From Pontixanthobacter gangjinensis (lineage in GTDB: Bacteria > Pseudomonadota > Alphaproteobacteria > Sphingomonadales > Sphingomonadaceae): a stretch of DNA of 64,000 bases. Both the position numbers and the translations under genes were made by a program. Below the pieces are notes generated by a model. It ran no database searches, was not told the origin of the DNA, and worked only from the letters and a program-made list of their open reading frames with translations. The stretch lies in the NCBI RefSeq assembly GCF_009827545.1, contig NZ_WTYS01000001.1, forward strand, positions 2,319,772 through 2,383,771, written 5' to 3'. Position 1 is the stretch's first letter; every line of letters begins with the position of its first letter. Shown piece after piece: positions 16,117-24,310 of the stretch.

Positions 16117-16620
16117 ATGCTACGCAATACCAGCTTCCTTCTCGCGATACTACCGGCAACGATTCTTGGCGGTTGCGCATCGTCTGGCAAGACTTACCCT
16201 TCACTGGCGATTCGCGATGCGGAACAAGTATCAGGAAGTTTGTCGGGGGTCGCAGAAGATTCTGAGGATATCGCTCCAGCGCCACTCTCGGACAATATCG
16301 CCGTTCAATTGCCTGAGCTGGAATCCGGCGCGCGCAAGGCGCATCTTGCGTTCACCAACGCCGTCCCCGCTGCCCGTAGTGCCGTTGCAAGAGGCAGTGG
16401 CGCCGCCACTGCAAGCGACAATTGGGCTCGCGCTCAGGTGGCGCTCGGCGATCTCGATTCGCTCCGCAGCCAAACAGCCGTGTTTCTTGGCGATCTCGAC
16501 TTGCTTTATGTCGATGCAACATTGGCATTCGAGCAGCGTGAGGCAATCGGACAAGTTCGCAACATAGTGATCGGATTGGTCGCCGAGGAAGATGCTGAAC
16601 TGTCGAAACTCCGAGATTAA
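16117..16620 (+). CDS. Putative lipoprotein
   Basis: A 167-residue protein with a lipoprotein signal ([20 protein letters not shown], lipobox LGGC). The mature part is mostly helical, with long amphipathic stretches ([22 protein letters not shown] and a C-terminal helical segment of about 60 residues), so a periplasmic helical bundle is likely. The ATG at 16117 is the one that gives an intact signal. It is divergent from rplU; the 200-bp gap between them holds both promoters and the rplU leader hairpin. No homologous function is recognised. Confidence 0.72.
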   Translation: MLRNTSFLLAILPATILGGCASSGKTYPSLAIRDAEQVSGSLSGVAEDSEDIAPAPLSDNIAVQLPELESGARKAHLAFTNAVPAARSAVARGSGAATASDNWARAQVALGDLDSLRSQTAVFLGDLDLLYVDATLAFEQREAIGQVRNIVIGLVAEEDAELSKLRD

Positions 16621-16652
16621 GCAGGAAACTGAATGACCGCGAAGAGACAGAC

Positions 16653-16741
16653 AAAAGCGCGAAACCAGACTTGCTGGCTCCGCGCTTTCCTTTGCCAGCT
16701 CTCCTCTGGCAAAGGTCGGATCGGATCGGATCAGATCAGAC
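16653..16741. terminator. Double hairpin and short tandem repeat
   Basis: An aaagcgcg...cgcgcttt stem with an inner ccag/ctgg pair (16653-16688) is directly followed by a perfect 10-bp stem cctttgccag/ctggcaaagg (16689-16715). Five 5-base units of the form cggat/cagat follow (16717-16741), running into the 3' end of the membrane protein gene. The two hairpins lie between convergent genes and probably terminate one or both transcripts. Confidence 0.6.
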
Positions 16742-17158
16742 CAGAGCCGCGATAGTTACGGTCACCAATCCCCATATCACGATCAGAATTGGCAGTATCA
16801 TCATCTGAACGACGGCATCTTTCATGGAAAGTCGGCCGGTGTGTGTCTGGATGCCTTTGCTTCGCAATTCGCTCCAGCGCAGTATCTTTGCCTTGGCACA
16901 GGGATCAGTTCTTACGAACAGCGCACCAATTCCGAAAAATGCGGTAAAGAATATTCCGCAAATTGTCAGCGGAATGAGCAAGCCGGGACTTGAGAAGCCT
17001 GCCGCCATAATACCGACAAATCCGAAATACATCGCGGCAGTTGCGACATAAAGACCCGATGGCAGATTGAAACTGCGATCTGCCTCCGGCACAACCGGCA
17101 ATTGCTGGATGATAGTCGCTTTGTCGGCAACAATTTGGCGTGTCAGATGCTGTGACAT
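16736..17158 (-). CDS. Small membrane protein, unknown function
   Basis: A 140-residue protein with three predicted membrane helices (about residues 36-56, 59-80 and 115-138) and a soluble N-terminus. Between helices two and three is a basic loop with a single Cys (RTDPCAKAKILRW). No family recognised. An FNR/DNR-type palindrome centred 60 bp upstream of the start suggests control by a CRP/FNR-family regulator, for example in response to oxygen or nitric oxide. It lies just downstream of moaE on the same strand but is separated by that site. Confidence 0.65.
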   Translation of the reverse strand: MSQHLTRQIVADKATIIQQLPVVPEADRSFNLPSGLYVATAAMYFGFVGIMAAGFSSPGLLIPLTICGIFFTAFFGIGALFVRTDPCAKAKILRWSELRSKGIQTHTGRLSMKDAVVQMMILPILIVIWGLVTVTIAALV

Positions 17159-17210
17159 GATAGGCTCCTTTGTGGTGGGAACCTTTTGTGCTGGGTTGGC
17201 GATTCGGTCT

Positions 17211-17224
17211 TTGACTTAGGTCAA
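17211..17224 (-). promoter_or_regulatory. CRP/FNR-family binding site
   Basis: TTGACTTAGGTCAA is a perfect TTGAC-N4-GTCAA palindrome, the half-site pattern of FNR/FixK/DNR-type regulators. Its centre is about 60 bp before the ATG of the 140-residue membrane protein and it lies 20 bp after the moaE stop. Distance to a start site fits activation of the membrane protein gene. Confidence 0.6.
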
Positions 17225-17244
17225 ATTTCTCAAAATAGATGTCA

Positions 17245-17694
17245 TTATTTCCAGCGGGCCAAATCTGAGTAATCCTGCTCGCGGGGCTCAATCCAATGCC
17301 AACCATCGGGCCGCAATTCGCGTTTCCAAAACCACGCTGCGCTTTTGAGATGGTCCATTGTGAAATCGACCGCATCAATTGCGGAGCGCCGGTGGGTCGA
17401 GCCCGCTGAAACGCACACTATCGGCTCCCCGGGATGCAGCATTCCGATCCGGTGCACCATAATCAAACCCACTAGATCGAAGCGCGCGCAGGCAATGCCG
17501 GCAAGTTCGCGCATGGCAGGTAACGTCAGCGGCTCGTAATGGGTAAGCTCCAGCGCTTCGACATCGTGCTCTGGACGCACTTCTCCAACAAAGGTGCAAA
17601 TGGCGCCCAAGTTTGGACTGGCCTTCGGAAACGAGCCAATCAAAGCTCCCGGATCGAATGGCGTGGTCAGCAGGCGAACGTCTTGCAGGGGCAT
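17245..17694 (-). CDS. moaE: Molybdopterin synthase catalytic subunit MoaE
   Basis: A 149-residue MoaE that, with MoaD thiocarboxylate, inserts sulfur into cyclic pyranopterin to make molybdopterin. Motifs are GAICTFVGEVR, LTHYEPLTLPAM, VHRIGMLHPGEPIV and the catalytic Lys region DHLKSAAWFWKRE. It starts three bases after the moaD stop. The moaA-moaD-moaE order on one strand forms a compact operon; moaC and moaB are not in the window. Confidence 0.95.
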   Translation of the reverse strand: MPLQDVRLLTTPFDPGALIGSFPKASPNLGAICTFVGEVRPEHDVEALELTHYEPLTLPAMRELAGIACARFDLVGLIMVHRIGMLHPGEPIVCVSAGSTHRRSAIDAVDFTMDHLKSAAWFWKRELRPDGWHWIEPREQDYSDLARWK

Positions 17695-17697
17695 ACC

Positions 17698-17943
17698 TCA
17701 ACCGCCGCTGACAGGAGGCAGCAGAGCAACTTCATCGCCCTCTTCGGCCTGCAATTGGGTCTTATCAGCCAAGACTTTGCCAGCGCATGCGATATTTACC
17801 CGCTCTTCCTGAAGTTGGCCCGCCACTTTTGCACCGACCATTTCAAGCAGCCCCTGCCAATCGAGCGGCGCTTTGGCCTTCATTTCCTGACAGCCCGCGA
17901 GATCGGCTAATGGTCCAAGGAAAACGATCCGAACTGCCATCAT
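17698..17943 (-). CDS. moaD: Molybdopterin synthase sulfur carrier subunit MoaD
   Basis: An 81-residue (or 80 from the second Met) ubiquitin-fold carrier ending in the essential Gly-Gly (LLPPVSGG), which is thiocarboxylated and docks into MoaE. The N-terminal strand MAVRIVFLGPLADLAG is typical. The ATG overlaps the last base of the moaA stop. Active only together with MoaE encoded next. Confidence 0.95.
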   Translation of the reverse strand: MMAVRIVFLGPLADLAGCQEMKAKAPLDWQGLLEMVGAKVAGQLQEERVNIACAGKVLADKTQLQAEEGDEVALLPPVSGG

Positions 17944-18950
17944 TATCCTCCCGTCATCGACATATGCCGAGCAAGTGCAGGCTCTGCGCCAGCTGCAGCA
18001 ATCGCGAAATGATGGCGTTCCGGCTTGATCCGCATTGCCTCGTCCAGTGCGCTGTCTAATTTGGCCCGAGGATCATTTGAGCGCAAAGCTGCACGCAGAT
18101 CCACCCGCTCGCCGCCGCCGAGGCACGGGTATAGTTGCCCTGTCGCAGTGACACGAACGCGATTGCAGCTGGCGCAAAAGTTGTTGGTCAGCGGGGTAAT
18201 CAGTCCCAAGCGCCCCCCTGTTTGTGCAATGTCAAAATAGCGGGCTGGCCCGCCACTGGAATGCGATGATGGCGCGAGCGTCCACATCTTCTCAAGCGCA
18301 TCCTGAACCACTGGAAGCGGCAGATAATGCTCCGTGCGGTCCTCATCGACAACGCCCAGCGGCATGGTCTCGATCAAGGTGATATCGCAATCCTGACTGT
18401 GCGCCCAGGCGATCAATTTCGGTATCTCGTGCTCGTTCACTCCCTTCAGCGCGACAGTGTTCAGCTTCACGCGGAGCCCCGCTTTTCTCGCTGCATCAAT
18501 CCCGGCAAGCACCTGTGGGAGACAATCGCGGCGCGTCATCCGAGCAAAAATATCGCCATCCAAAGTGTCCAGCGATATGTTGACGCGCATGACACCTGCG
18601 CCCGCAATCTGATCCGCAAACTCGGTCAGTCTTGTGCCATTTGTGGTGAGCGTGAGTTCATCTAGCCCATTGCCAATTTTTTGCCCCAGAACCTTCACCA
18701 GTTGCATGACATCGCGGCGGACCAAAGGCTCACCGCCGGTCAACCGTATTTTTCGGATACCGCGGTCTATGAACCCAGAAGAAACTTGGGCCAGCTCCTC
18801 GAGACTTAGCACTTCTGCTTTCGGAAGAAACTGCATCCGCTCTGGCATGCAATAGGTACAACGTAGATCGCAGCGGTCAGTAACCGACAGTCGTAAATAG
18901 GAAACCTGTCTGTCAAAATTATCGATCAGAGGCTGGGTTTCAGCTTTCAT
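17943..18950 (-). CDS. moaA: GTP 3',8-cyclase MoaA
   Basis: A 335-residue radical SAM enzyme performing the first step of molybdenum cofactor synthesis. The N-terminal CxxxCxxC cluster is in TDRCDLRCTYCMPERM (about residues 25-35). The C-terminal GTP-binding cluster is in NNFCASCNRVRVTATGQLYPC, with only the first part of the third Cys arrangement quoted. The protein ends in Gly-Gly (SMTGG), which MoaA needs for activity. It overlaps the upstream 105-residue gene by 11 bp and moaD by one base. Confidence 0.95.
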   Translation of the reverse strand: MKAETQPLIDNFDRQVSYLRLSVTDRCDLRCTYCMPERMQFLPKAEVLSLEELAQVSSGFIDRGIRKIRLTGGEPLVRRDVMQLVKVLGQKIGNGLDELTLTTNGTRLTEFADQIAGAGVMRVNISLDTLDGDIFARMTRRDCLPQVLAGIDAARKAGLRVKLNTVALKGVNEHEIPKLIAWAHSQDCDITLIETMPLGVVDEDRTEHYLPLPVVQDALEKMWTLAPSSHSSGGPARYFDIAQTGGRLGLITPLTNNFCASCNRVRVTATGQLYPCLGGGERVDLRAALRSNDPRAKLDSALDEAMRIKPERHHFAIAAAGAEPALARHMSMTGG

Positions 18951-19257
18951 TGCCGACGACCAGATACTGTCCAGTAATTCCGGGAGAATCCGCTAGAAAC
19001 GCTACTGTCTGGTCCAATGCGTCACCCGCCCTGCCCGCAACGAAATTCACCCGTTTCGGACTGTGAGCGCGAGCGAGATCACGGACCAGACCCCGTCGCC
19101 AATCTGCATGGTCATAAGCTGCTTGAGGCAGCACAACGGTGACATCATCGCCAACGGACACTTGTTCGCGAATCCGCGGTGTCCATTTCTCGGAAAAATC
19201 CTGCGCCGCATCAAGCGCGCTATCGGGTAACGCAGTGACTGTAACCACCGATTGCAT
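18940..19257 (-). CDS. Conserved hypothetical protein in the fol/moa block
   Basis: A 105-residue soluble protein of alternating strands and helices. QSVVTVTALPDSALDAAQDF, DDVTVVLPQAAYDHADWRRG and a closing GITGQYLVVGNES suggest a small Rossmann-like alpha/beta fold, perhaps a remnant of a short-chain dehydrogenase. No catalytic motif is visible. It lies five bases after folB and overlaps moaA by 11 bp, so it is translated in the operon. Function unknown. Confidence 0.65.
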   Translation of the reverse strand: MQSVVTVTALPDSALDAAQDFSEKWTPRIREQVSVGDDVTVVLPQAAYDHADWRRGLVRDLARAHSPKRVNFVAGRAGDALDQTVAFLADSPGITGQYLVVGNES

Positions 19258-19262
19258 CGGCC

Positions 19263-19634
19263 TCAGCCCCGTTCCCGTGTCATAGTAATACCGATTTTTT
19301 CATTTCCCTCAGCGATTGCAAGTTTCACGATCTTGATTGTGATCGCTTCTATTCGTGCGTCCTGCACAAACAGTGTCTCACAAATATAGTCCGCGAGAGA
19401 TTCAATCAGTTTGAAGTGGACCCCTTCAGGCAGAGCGGTAGTAGCCGCCGCTTTCAAATCCATATAATTCTTGCTCGCTTCTAGCGGCGTATCGGGTTCG
19501 TATCGATCAGCGATCTTCATTTTCGCCTGGATGGTGATGCGAAGCGGCTGCGGTTTGCCGGTTTCCTCCGAATAAATGCCCGTCAAGACATCATGTTCAA
19601 GGTCAGCAACTTCAAGAATGAGCGAATCGGCCAT
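19263..19634 (-). CDS. folB: Dihydroneopterin aldolase family protein FolB
   Basis: A 123-residue FolB/FolX fold protein. It shows the strand VADLEHDVLTGIYSEE (usual place of the catalytic region G-I-x-x-x-E), RITIQAKMKI, the helix LIESLADYICETLF and the AITIKIVKLAIAEG strand that binds pterin. FolB cleaves dihydroneopterin to hydroxymethyl-dihydropterin and glycolaldehyde in folate synthesis. Pterin epimerase or the aldolase activity cannot be separated by eye. It precedes the 105-residue gene and moaA, grouping pterin chemistry together. Confidence 0.85.
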   Translation of the reverse strand: MADSLILEVADLEHDVLTGIYSEETGKPQPLRITIQAKMKIADRYEPDTPLEASKNYMDLKAAATTALPEGVHFKLIESLADYICETLFVQDARIEAITIKIVKLAIAEGNEKIGITMTRERG

Positions 19635-19671
19635 GGGGACGCCTTAAACAGTTTTGCGCTGCAGCGCGAAG

Positions 19672-20043
19672 TTAGCAGGGAATTTCCGGATAGGCGGCAA
19701 TGCCGACAAATGCACCTTCTGGCGGAGCCAGCATTTCAACCGCGCCTTCACTCAGCGGTTCCATCAGTGTTGGCGATGCTATGACTCTCCCATTGATTGT
19801 GATTTCTAGCTGCTGGCCAACAAGAGGTACAGTTATCTGCTTCAATCGCTTCGACACCTCCTGCTCGAATTCTACATACATAGTCGGCAAGGCTTGCGCC
19901 TCGTCGAAACCCCTAGAGACCCGCTTGACCGAGGCTGCACATAATTTGATGTCGCCAATCCATGCACCTGAGGAATGATCTGAGGTTGATTGGCCACGAG
20001 AAGCCAACGTTGCACACGCCAAAATGGACAGCGGATACCTCAA
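19672..20043 (-). CDS. Small SecD-P1-head-like protein
   Basis: A 123-residue protein. Residues about 50-115 read like the P1 head domain of SecD/SecDF: PTMYVEFEQEVSKRLKQITV, then VGQQLEITINGRVIASPTLMEP, resembling the SecD pattern of a target strand, F-x-x-L-T, V-G-x-x-L-x-I and G-x-V-x-x-x-P. The N-terminus (MRYPLSILACATLAS) is hydrophobic with a lipobox-like ILAC but is short for a signal. The start overlaps the methyltransferase stop by four bases. An exported stand-alone domain is my inference. Confidence 0.55.
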   Translation of the reverse strand: MRYPLSILACATLASRGQSTSDHSSGAWIGDIKLCAASVKRVSRGFDEAQALPTMYVEFEQEVSKRLKQITVPLVGQQLEITINGRVIASPTLMEPLSEGAVEMLAPPEGAFVGIAAYPEIPC

Positions 20044-20930
20044 GATTTATTAGTCCAACGCGCAAAGATAGCTGTTGGCAATAGACGCCCCCTTTCGCCT
20101 TCTTCCCGCACAGCAAGATCGCCATGCTCGATCGTTCCTGGCAAATCGGCGAACATCTCGTCCAGCAGACCGGCCAACGCAAGACTCGACATGCGCACGG
20201 CATAGACTGTCAGGAACAAGTAACGGCTGTCTGCATCAAGCAAATGGCGGCAATCAGAGACCAGATCAGGTAGACCTTGTTCTAATCGCCATGTTTCCGC
20301 CTTCGGGCCGCGTCCGAATTTTGGAGGGTCGAGAATAATCCCGTCATAACGCCGTTCCCGCCGCACTTCGCGAGCGGTAAACTTTGCCGCATCATCAACC
20401 AGCCAACGCACCGGGCGATCACCCATGCCAGACTGCTGCGCATTTTCGCGCGCTTGAGCGACCGATTTCTTCGAAGCATCAACATGCGTTACCGGCCCGC
20501 ATTCAGACAGTGCCAAAGTGCCTACGCCGGTGTAGCCAAAAAGATTTAGCGTCTGAGCGTCGACCTTGCCTTCAAGCTGGCCCCTCATCCAATCCCACAC
20601 TGGCGCCATGTCTGGAAAGAAGCCTAAATGACGAAATGGTGTGCATTGCGCGGTAAAATCCACGCCGCGCCAGCTAAGTGGCCAACCGCTTTCTGGTACT
20701 GGTTTATTATAATGCCAGCGTCCTCCGCCATCTTCATCGGACCCGGGAATGAATTCGCCATGCGCCTCCCAATTGGCCATGCGCGGGGCCCACATCGCTT
20801 GCGGCTCGGGCCGGATAAAGCGGTATTTGCCATAGCGTTCCAACTTACGCCCATCGCCGCTATCTACGAGACCGTAATCATCCCAAGCATTTCCTGTAAG
20901 CAGCTGCGGTTCGTAACGAAGCTTCGCCAT
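20040..20930 (-). CDS. Class I SAM-dependent methyltransferase (RlmI/RlmK-like)
   Basis: A 296-residue methyltransferase. The SAM site is LNLFGYTGVGTLALSECG with acidic VTHVDASKKSV after it, and motif IV is IILDPPKFGRGP, the form found in rRNA methyltransferases of the RlmI/RlmK(L) group. The N-terminal segment (RYGKYRFIRPEPQAMW) is of the SAM-dependent methyltransferase subfamily PF10672. It lacks an obvious PUA domain, so it is shorter than RlmI. It overlaps thrC by one base. The target, perhaps rRNA, is not determined. Confidence 0.82.
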   Translation of the reverse strand: MAKLRYEPQLLTGNAWDDYGLVDSGDGRKLERYGKYRFIRPEPQAMWAPRMANWEAHGEFIPGSDEDGGGRWHYNKPVPESGWPLSWRGVDFTAQCTPFRHLGFFPDMAPVWDWMRGQLEGKVDAQTLNLFGYTGVGTLALSECGPVTHVDASKKSVAQARENAQQSGMGDRPVRWLVDDAAKFTAREVRRERRYDGIILDPPKFGRGPKAETWRLEQGLPDLVSDCRHLLDADSRYLFLTVYAVRMSSLALAGLLDEMFADLPGTIEHGDLAVREEGERGRLLPTAIFARWTNKS

Positions 20931-22330
20931 CAGCTAGACTCGGTCGCGCGACCAGCGACGTAATTCGCGATCGAATCGTAATCGCCAGTTAGTTCGTCAT
21001 ATCGCTCCTCGCGGGCGAACAGATCGCCGACCCGCTGCGGCAGTGCAGGACGAATGCCGGTCGCACGTTCAACCGCATCACGAAATTTGGCCGGGTGCGC
21101 GGTGGCGAGAGTGACGACTGGAATATCAGCGGCAACCTCTGCAATCCGTGCTGCATGCAGTCCAATGGCTGTGTGTGGGTCGATTACCTCTCCTGCGGAG
21201 TCATTGGCCCACCGCATCGCTGAGTTCATATCGTCCGGGTTCACCCGCGCGCTAGAAAATAGGCCGGACGCACCGTCGCGCTGGGCATTGGTCAGCCGCA
21301 TAGCCTTTTCGCGTTCGAATACAGCCATTTGTTCTGCCATTGCGGCCCCATCCCGCCCGCCACAGTCAAACAGCAATCGCTCGAAATTTGAACTCACTTG
21401 AATATCCATTGATGGTGCTGCTGTAGGCGTGACTTCTCCTGCCGAATAATCTCCTTCTGACAGGGCGCGATGGAGGATATCATTCACATTTGTCGCGACA
21501 ATCAGGCGCTCGATCGGCAAGCCCATTTGTGCCGCAACATACCCTGCAAACACATCGCCAAAATTGCCAGTCGGGACTGAAAAGGCGACTTTGCGCGCCG
21601 GCCCGCCCAATTGCAGCGATGCTGCGAAATAATAGACGATCTGCGCCATCAATCTCGCCCAATTGATCGAATTGACCGCGCCAATCCGGTACCGGCCGTT
21701 CATGGCGCTATCGTTGAACATCCGCTTTACCGTAGCCTGCGCGTCGTCAAAGCTGCCCTCAATGGCGATGTTATGGACATTTGGCGCAAGAACAGTTGTC
21801 ATCTGGCGCCGCTGAACGTCACTGATGCGGCCTTTGGGATGCAGCATGAATATGTCGATCTGGTCGCGCCCAGCGACCGCATCGATTGCTGCGGAACCTG
21901 TGTCACCGCTTGTGGCACCAACGATTGTCAGGTGCGCATCGCTTCGCGACAAAAATTCTTCAAACAATAACCCCAGCATTTGCAAAGCAACATCTTTGAA
22001 CGCCAAGGTTGGGCCATGGAATAGTTCCAGCAACCATTGCTGTTCGTCGAACTGCTTAAGCGGAGTCACTGCCGCATGAGAGAAACGGCCATATGCAGCG
22101 AAACATAACTCGCGCAGCCTGTCTGGTTTTATGCTGTTACCTACAAAGGGCAACATTATCCGGGTCGCCAATTCCGCATAGGGCAAGCCTGCCATCGCGG
22201 CGATGTCAGCCTGTGAAAAGCGGGGCCATTCCCGGGGCAGATACAGACCGCCATCACTGGCGAGGCCGGCTAGAGTCGCACCTTCAAAATCAAGCGCCGG
22301 AGCGCGTCCACGGGTTGATATATATTCCAT
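20930..22330 (-). CDS. thrC: Threonine synthase
   Basis: A 466-residue PLP enzyme converting O-phosphohomoserine to threonine. It has the thrC type II opening MEYISTRGRAPALDFEGATLAGLASDGG (first 20 residues are diagnostic), the PLP Lys in LFHGPTLAFKDVALQML, the phosphate loop VGATSGDTGSAAIDAV, HPKGRISDVQRRQM, and a late ALATAHPAKF. It follows surf1 by 49 bp and overlaps the methyltransferase by one base. Placement after the cox genes is typical of Sphingomonadales and related orders. Confidence 0.96.
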   Translation of the reverse strand: MEYISTRGRAPALDFEGATLAGLASDGGLYLPREWPRFSQADIAAMAGLPYAELATRIMLPFVGNSIKPDRLRELCFAAYGRFSHAAVTPLKQFDEQQWLLELFHGPTLAFKDVALQMLGLLFEEFLSRSDAHLTIVGATSGDTGSAAIDAVAGRDQIDIFMLHPKGRISDVQRRQMTTVLAPNVHNIAIEGSFDDAQATVKRMFNDSAMNGRYRIGAVNSINWARLMAQIVYYFAASLQLGGPARKVAFSVPTGNFGDVFAGYVAAQMGLPIERLIVATNVNDILHRALSEGDYSAGEVTPTAAPSMDIQVSSNFERLLFDCGGRDGAAMAEQMAVFEREKAMRLTNAQRDGASGLFSSARVNPDDMNSAMRWANDSAGEVIDPHTAIGLHAARIAEVAADIPVVTLATAHPAKFRDAVERATGIRPALPQRVGDLFAREERYDELTGDYDSIANYVAGRATESS

Positions 22331-22379
22331 AGCGCAAGCGGTTAGCGATGCACGGCTTTACGGGCAAGCGAACCGCGCT

Positions 22380-22967
22380 TTACTCGGGCAAAGTTTGGCT
22401 GCGTTTGGCACGGACCCGCAAAGCGATAATATAGATAACCAACGCGGTCAGCGCGAATAGGAACCACTGGACAGCGTAAGCCAAGTGGTTGTTTGGCAGG
22501 TCTGCGGGGTCCGGTGTTGCTAAAGGCCCAAGATCAGCAAGCGGAGGATCCGCCACTATCTTGCCCCCTGGCCCAAGCACTCCGCTTACCACTCCGCCAC
22601 CCCATTCCGGCGATTCTGGATCACGCGACCATCCAAGTGCAATGTCTGCGTCGGCGCCCTGCTCTAGCTGGCAATTGGCAATATGCGCCCAGCCTTTGGC
22701 TCCGACCGTATTGGTCCCCGCAGTTGCGCGCATTGACAGCACTTCGGCGCATCTCACATTTGTGACCCGGTAAAGGGAAGCCTCCATAGCATCGCCATCT
22801 GATGGATAAGGCACCGCTTCCGCACCAACCTCAACCGCAGCATAGCTGGCCAGCATCGCCTCCTTCTCGTCAGCTCGGCCCAATTGCCAGAATCCGAGCC
22901 AGATCATGGTTATGATTGCCGCCAGCACGACGATTGTAGAAACAACCGGGATATCACGAATCGTCAT
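22380..22967 (-). CDS. SURF1-family cytochrome oxidase assembly protein
   Basis: A 195-residue SURF1 protein, needed for heme a insertion into cytochrome c oxidase. It has two membrane helices (about residues 9-27 and 165-185), the WLGFWQLGRADEKEAML motif after the first helix and the closing PNNHLAYAVQWFLFALTALVIYI of the second. It is shorter than the usual SURF1 (about 230-250). It overlaps DUF983 by four bases. Confidence 0.9.
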   Translation of the reverse strand: MTIRDIPVVSTIVVLAAIITMIWLGFWQLGRADEKEAMLASYAAVEVGAEAVPYPSDGDAMEASLYRVTNVRCAEVLSMRATAGTNTVGAKGWAHIANCQLEQGADADIALGWSRDPESPEWGGGVVSGVLGPGGKIVADPPLADLGPLATPDPADLPNNHLAYAVQWFLFALTALVIYIIALRVRAKRSQTLPE

Positions 22968-23350
22968 TTCTTTATGGTGCCTTCGCCTGCATTTTGCGAA
23001 TATTCGGAAAACAGCAATGCAGCTTTAGCCGCACGCAAACCACCAAACACACACATCATCGTGAGCGGAATCCAGATTAACGCATGAACCCAAAATGGTG
23101 GAGATAGGGACACTTCAAGCCATAATGCTAAGCCAACTATAAATGCCCCAATAATCAGCGTTAGAAAGCCAGCTGGACCGTCGCCCACATTGAATTTGCT
23201 AAAATCCAATCCGCATTTCGAACACTTGGACGCAAATTCTGCGAGTCCATCGAATAAGCTGCGGGCCCCGCAATTTGGACACAAACCGAAAAGGGCAGCC
23301 TGTCCAATGGAAGGCTGCCCCGTTTCAGTTTCTGGGTTATCCCCGGACAT
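22964..23350 (-). CDS. DUF983 membrane protein
   Basis: A 128-residue protein of the DUF983 family, usually encoded between cox subunit III and surf1. A zinc-ribbon-like CPNCGARSLFDG and CSKCGLDFS precede two membrane helices (about residues 62-82 and 88-105). The ATG at 23350 is chosen, since the longer frame would reach into ctaE. Its exact role in oxidase biogenesis is not known. Confidence 0.88.
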   Translation of the reverse strand: MSGDNPETETGQPSIGQAALFGLCPNCGARSLFDGLAEFASKCSKCGLDFSKFNVGDGPAGFLTLIIGAFIVGLALWLEVSLSPPFWVHALIWIPLTMMCVFGGLRAAKAALLFSEYSQNAGEGTIKK

Positions 23351-23363
23351 TAACTGCGATCCA

Positions 23364-24230
23364 TCAATGGATCGGCGCGCCCCAACCGCCCCAAACATAG
23401 ACGGCGATGAATAGGAACAGCCAGACTACATCGACAAAGTGCCAGTACCAAGCTGCGGCTTCGAAACCGAAGTGCTGGCGCGGGGTGAAGTGGCCTTTGT
23501 AAGTTCGGAACAAACACACCGACAGAAATATCGTACCGATCAAAACGTGGAAACCGTGGAAACCGGTCGCCATGTAGAAGCCCGAACTGTAGGTGTTTCC
23601 ACCAAAGCTGTAAGCGTTTAGCGCGTGCGAATATTCGTAAGCCTGGATGCCAGTGAACAAGACGCCAAGCGCGATTGTCGCCCACAGACCCATCTTAAGA
23701 CCCTCACGATCGCCGTGGATCAAAGAGTGGTGGGCCCACGTTACTGTCGTGCCTGAGCACAGCAATATCAGCGTGTTAAGCAATGGCAACGCGAAAGGAT
23801 CGAGCACCTCGATACCTTTTTGCGGGAATTGCGCAAAGGTCGCAGCACCTTCTTCGCCAAACAGGCTTGTGGTCACGCCGTCAACAATCTCAAGCGGCGC
23901 AGGGAATAGGGCAAAGTCGAACCACGCCCAGAACCAACCGACGAAGAACATCACTTCAGATGCGATGAACAGGATCATACCGTAACGCATGTGCAATTGC
24001 ACAACTGGAGTATGATCGCCGCCCTCTGCTTCGCGCACAATGTTGCTGAACCAGCTGAAGAAAGTCGCGATCAGACCAGCGATGCCTAAGCCGAGTATCA
24101 GCGTAGCGCTAGCCATATCGTGCATGAAAAACACCATGCCGGTTGTGAACGTCAGCGCCGATATCGAGCCGATAAGCGGCCAAATGTCGGGTGCCAAAAT
24201 GTGATAATCGTGGTTTTTAGTGCCAGCCAT
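23364..24230 (-). CDS. ctaE: Cytochrome c oxidase subunit III
   Basis: A 288-residue, seven-helix subunit III. Motifs are YHILAPDIWPLIGSISAL, VVQLHMRYGMILFIASEVMFF (E in SEVMFF), GTTVTWAHHSLIHGDR, YSSGFYMATGFHGFHVLIGT and a closing WYWHFVDVVWLFLFIAVYVW. It stabilises the aa3 core and modulates proton uptake. It is followed by DUF983 at 13 bp. Confidence 0.96.
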   Translation of the reverse strand: MAGTKNHDYHILAPDIWPLIGSISALTFTTGMVFFMHDMASATLILGLGIAGLIATFFSWFSNIVREAEGGDHTPVVQLHMRYGMILFIASEVMFFVGWFWAWFDFALFPAPLEIVDGVTTSLFGEEGAATFAQFPQKGIEVLDPFALPLLNTLILLCSGTTVTWAHHSLIHGDREGLKMGLWATIALGVLFTGIQAYEYSHALNAYSFGGNTYSSGFYMATGFHGFHVLIGTIFLSVCLFRTYKGHFTPRQHFGFEAAAWYWHFVDVVWLFLFIAVYVWGGWGAPIH

Positions 24231-24310
24231 GAAAATTCTCGTCCTGTCAGAACTAGTTCGTCTGAAATCTATGGACCGCCTTTAATCATACGCGGCCCTT
24301 TGGTCCAGCC

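Noticed and set aside
16717-16741. Five cggat/cagat units as a possible microsatellite
   Set aside because: Too short and imperfect to be a meaningful repeat element; it also overlaps the end of a coding region.
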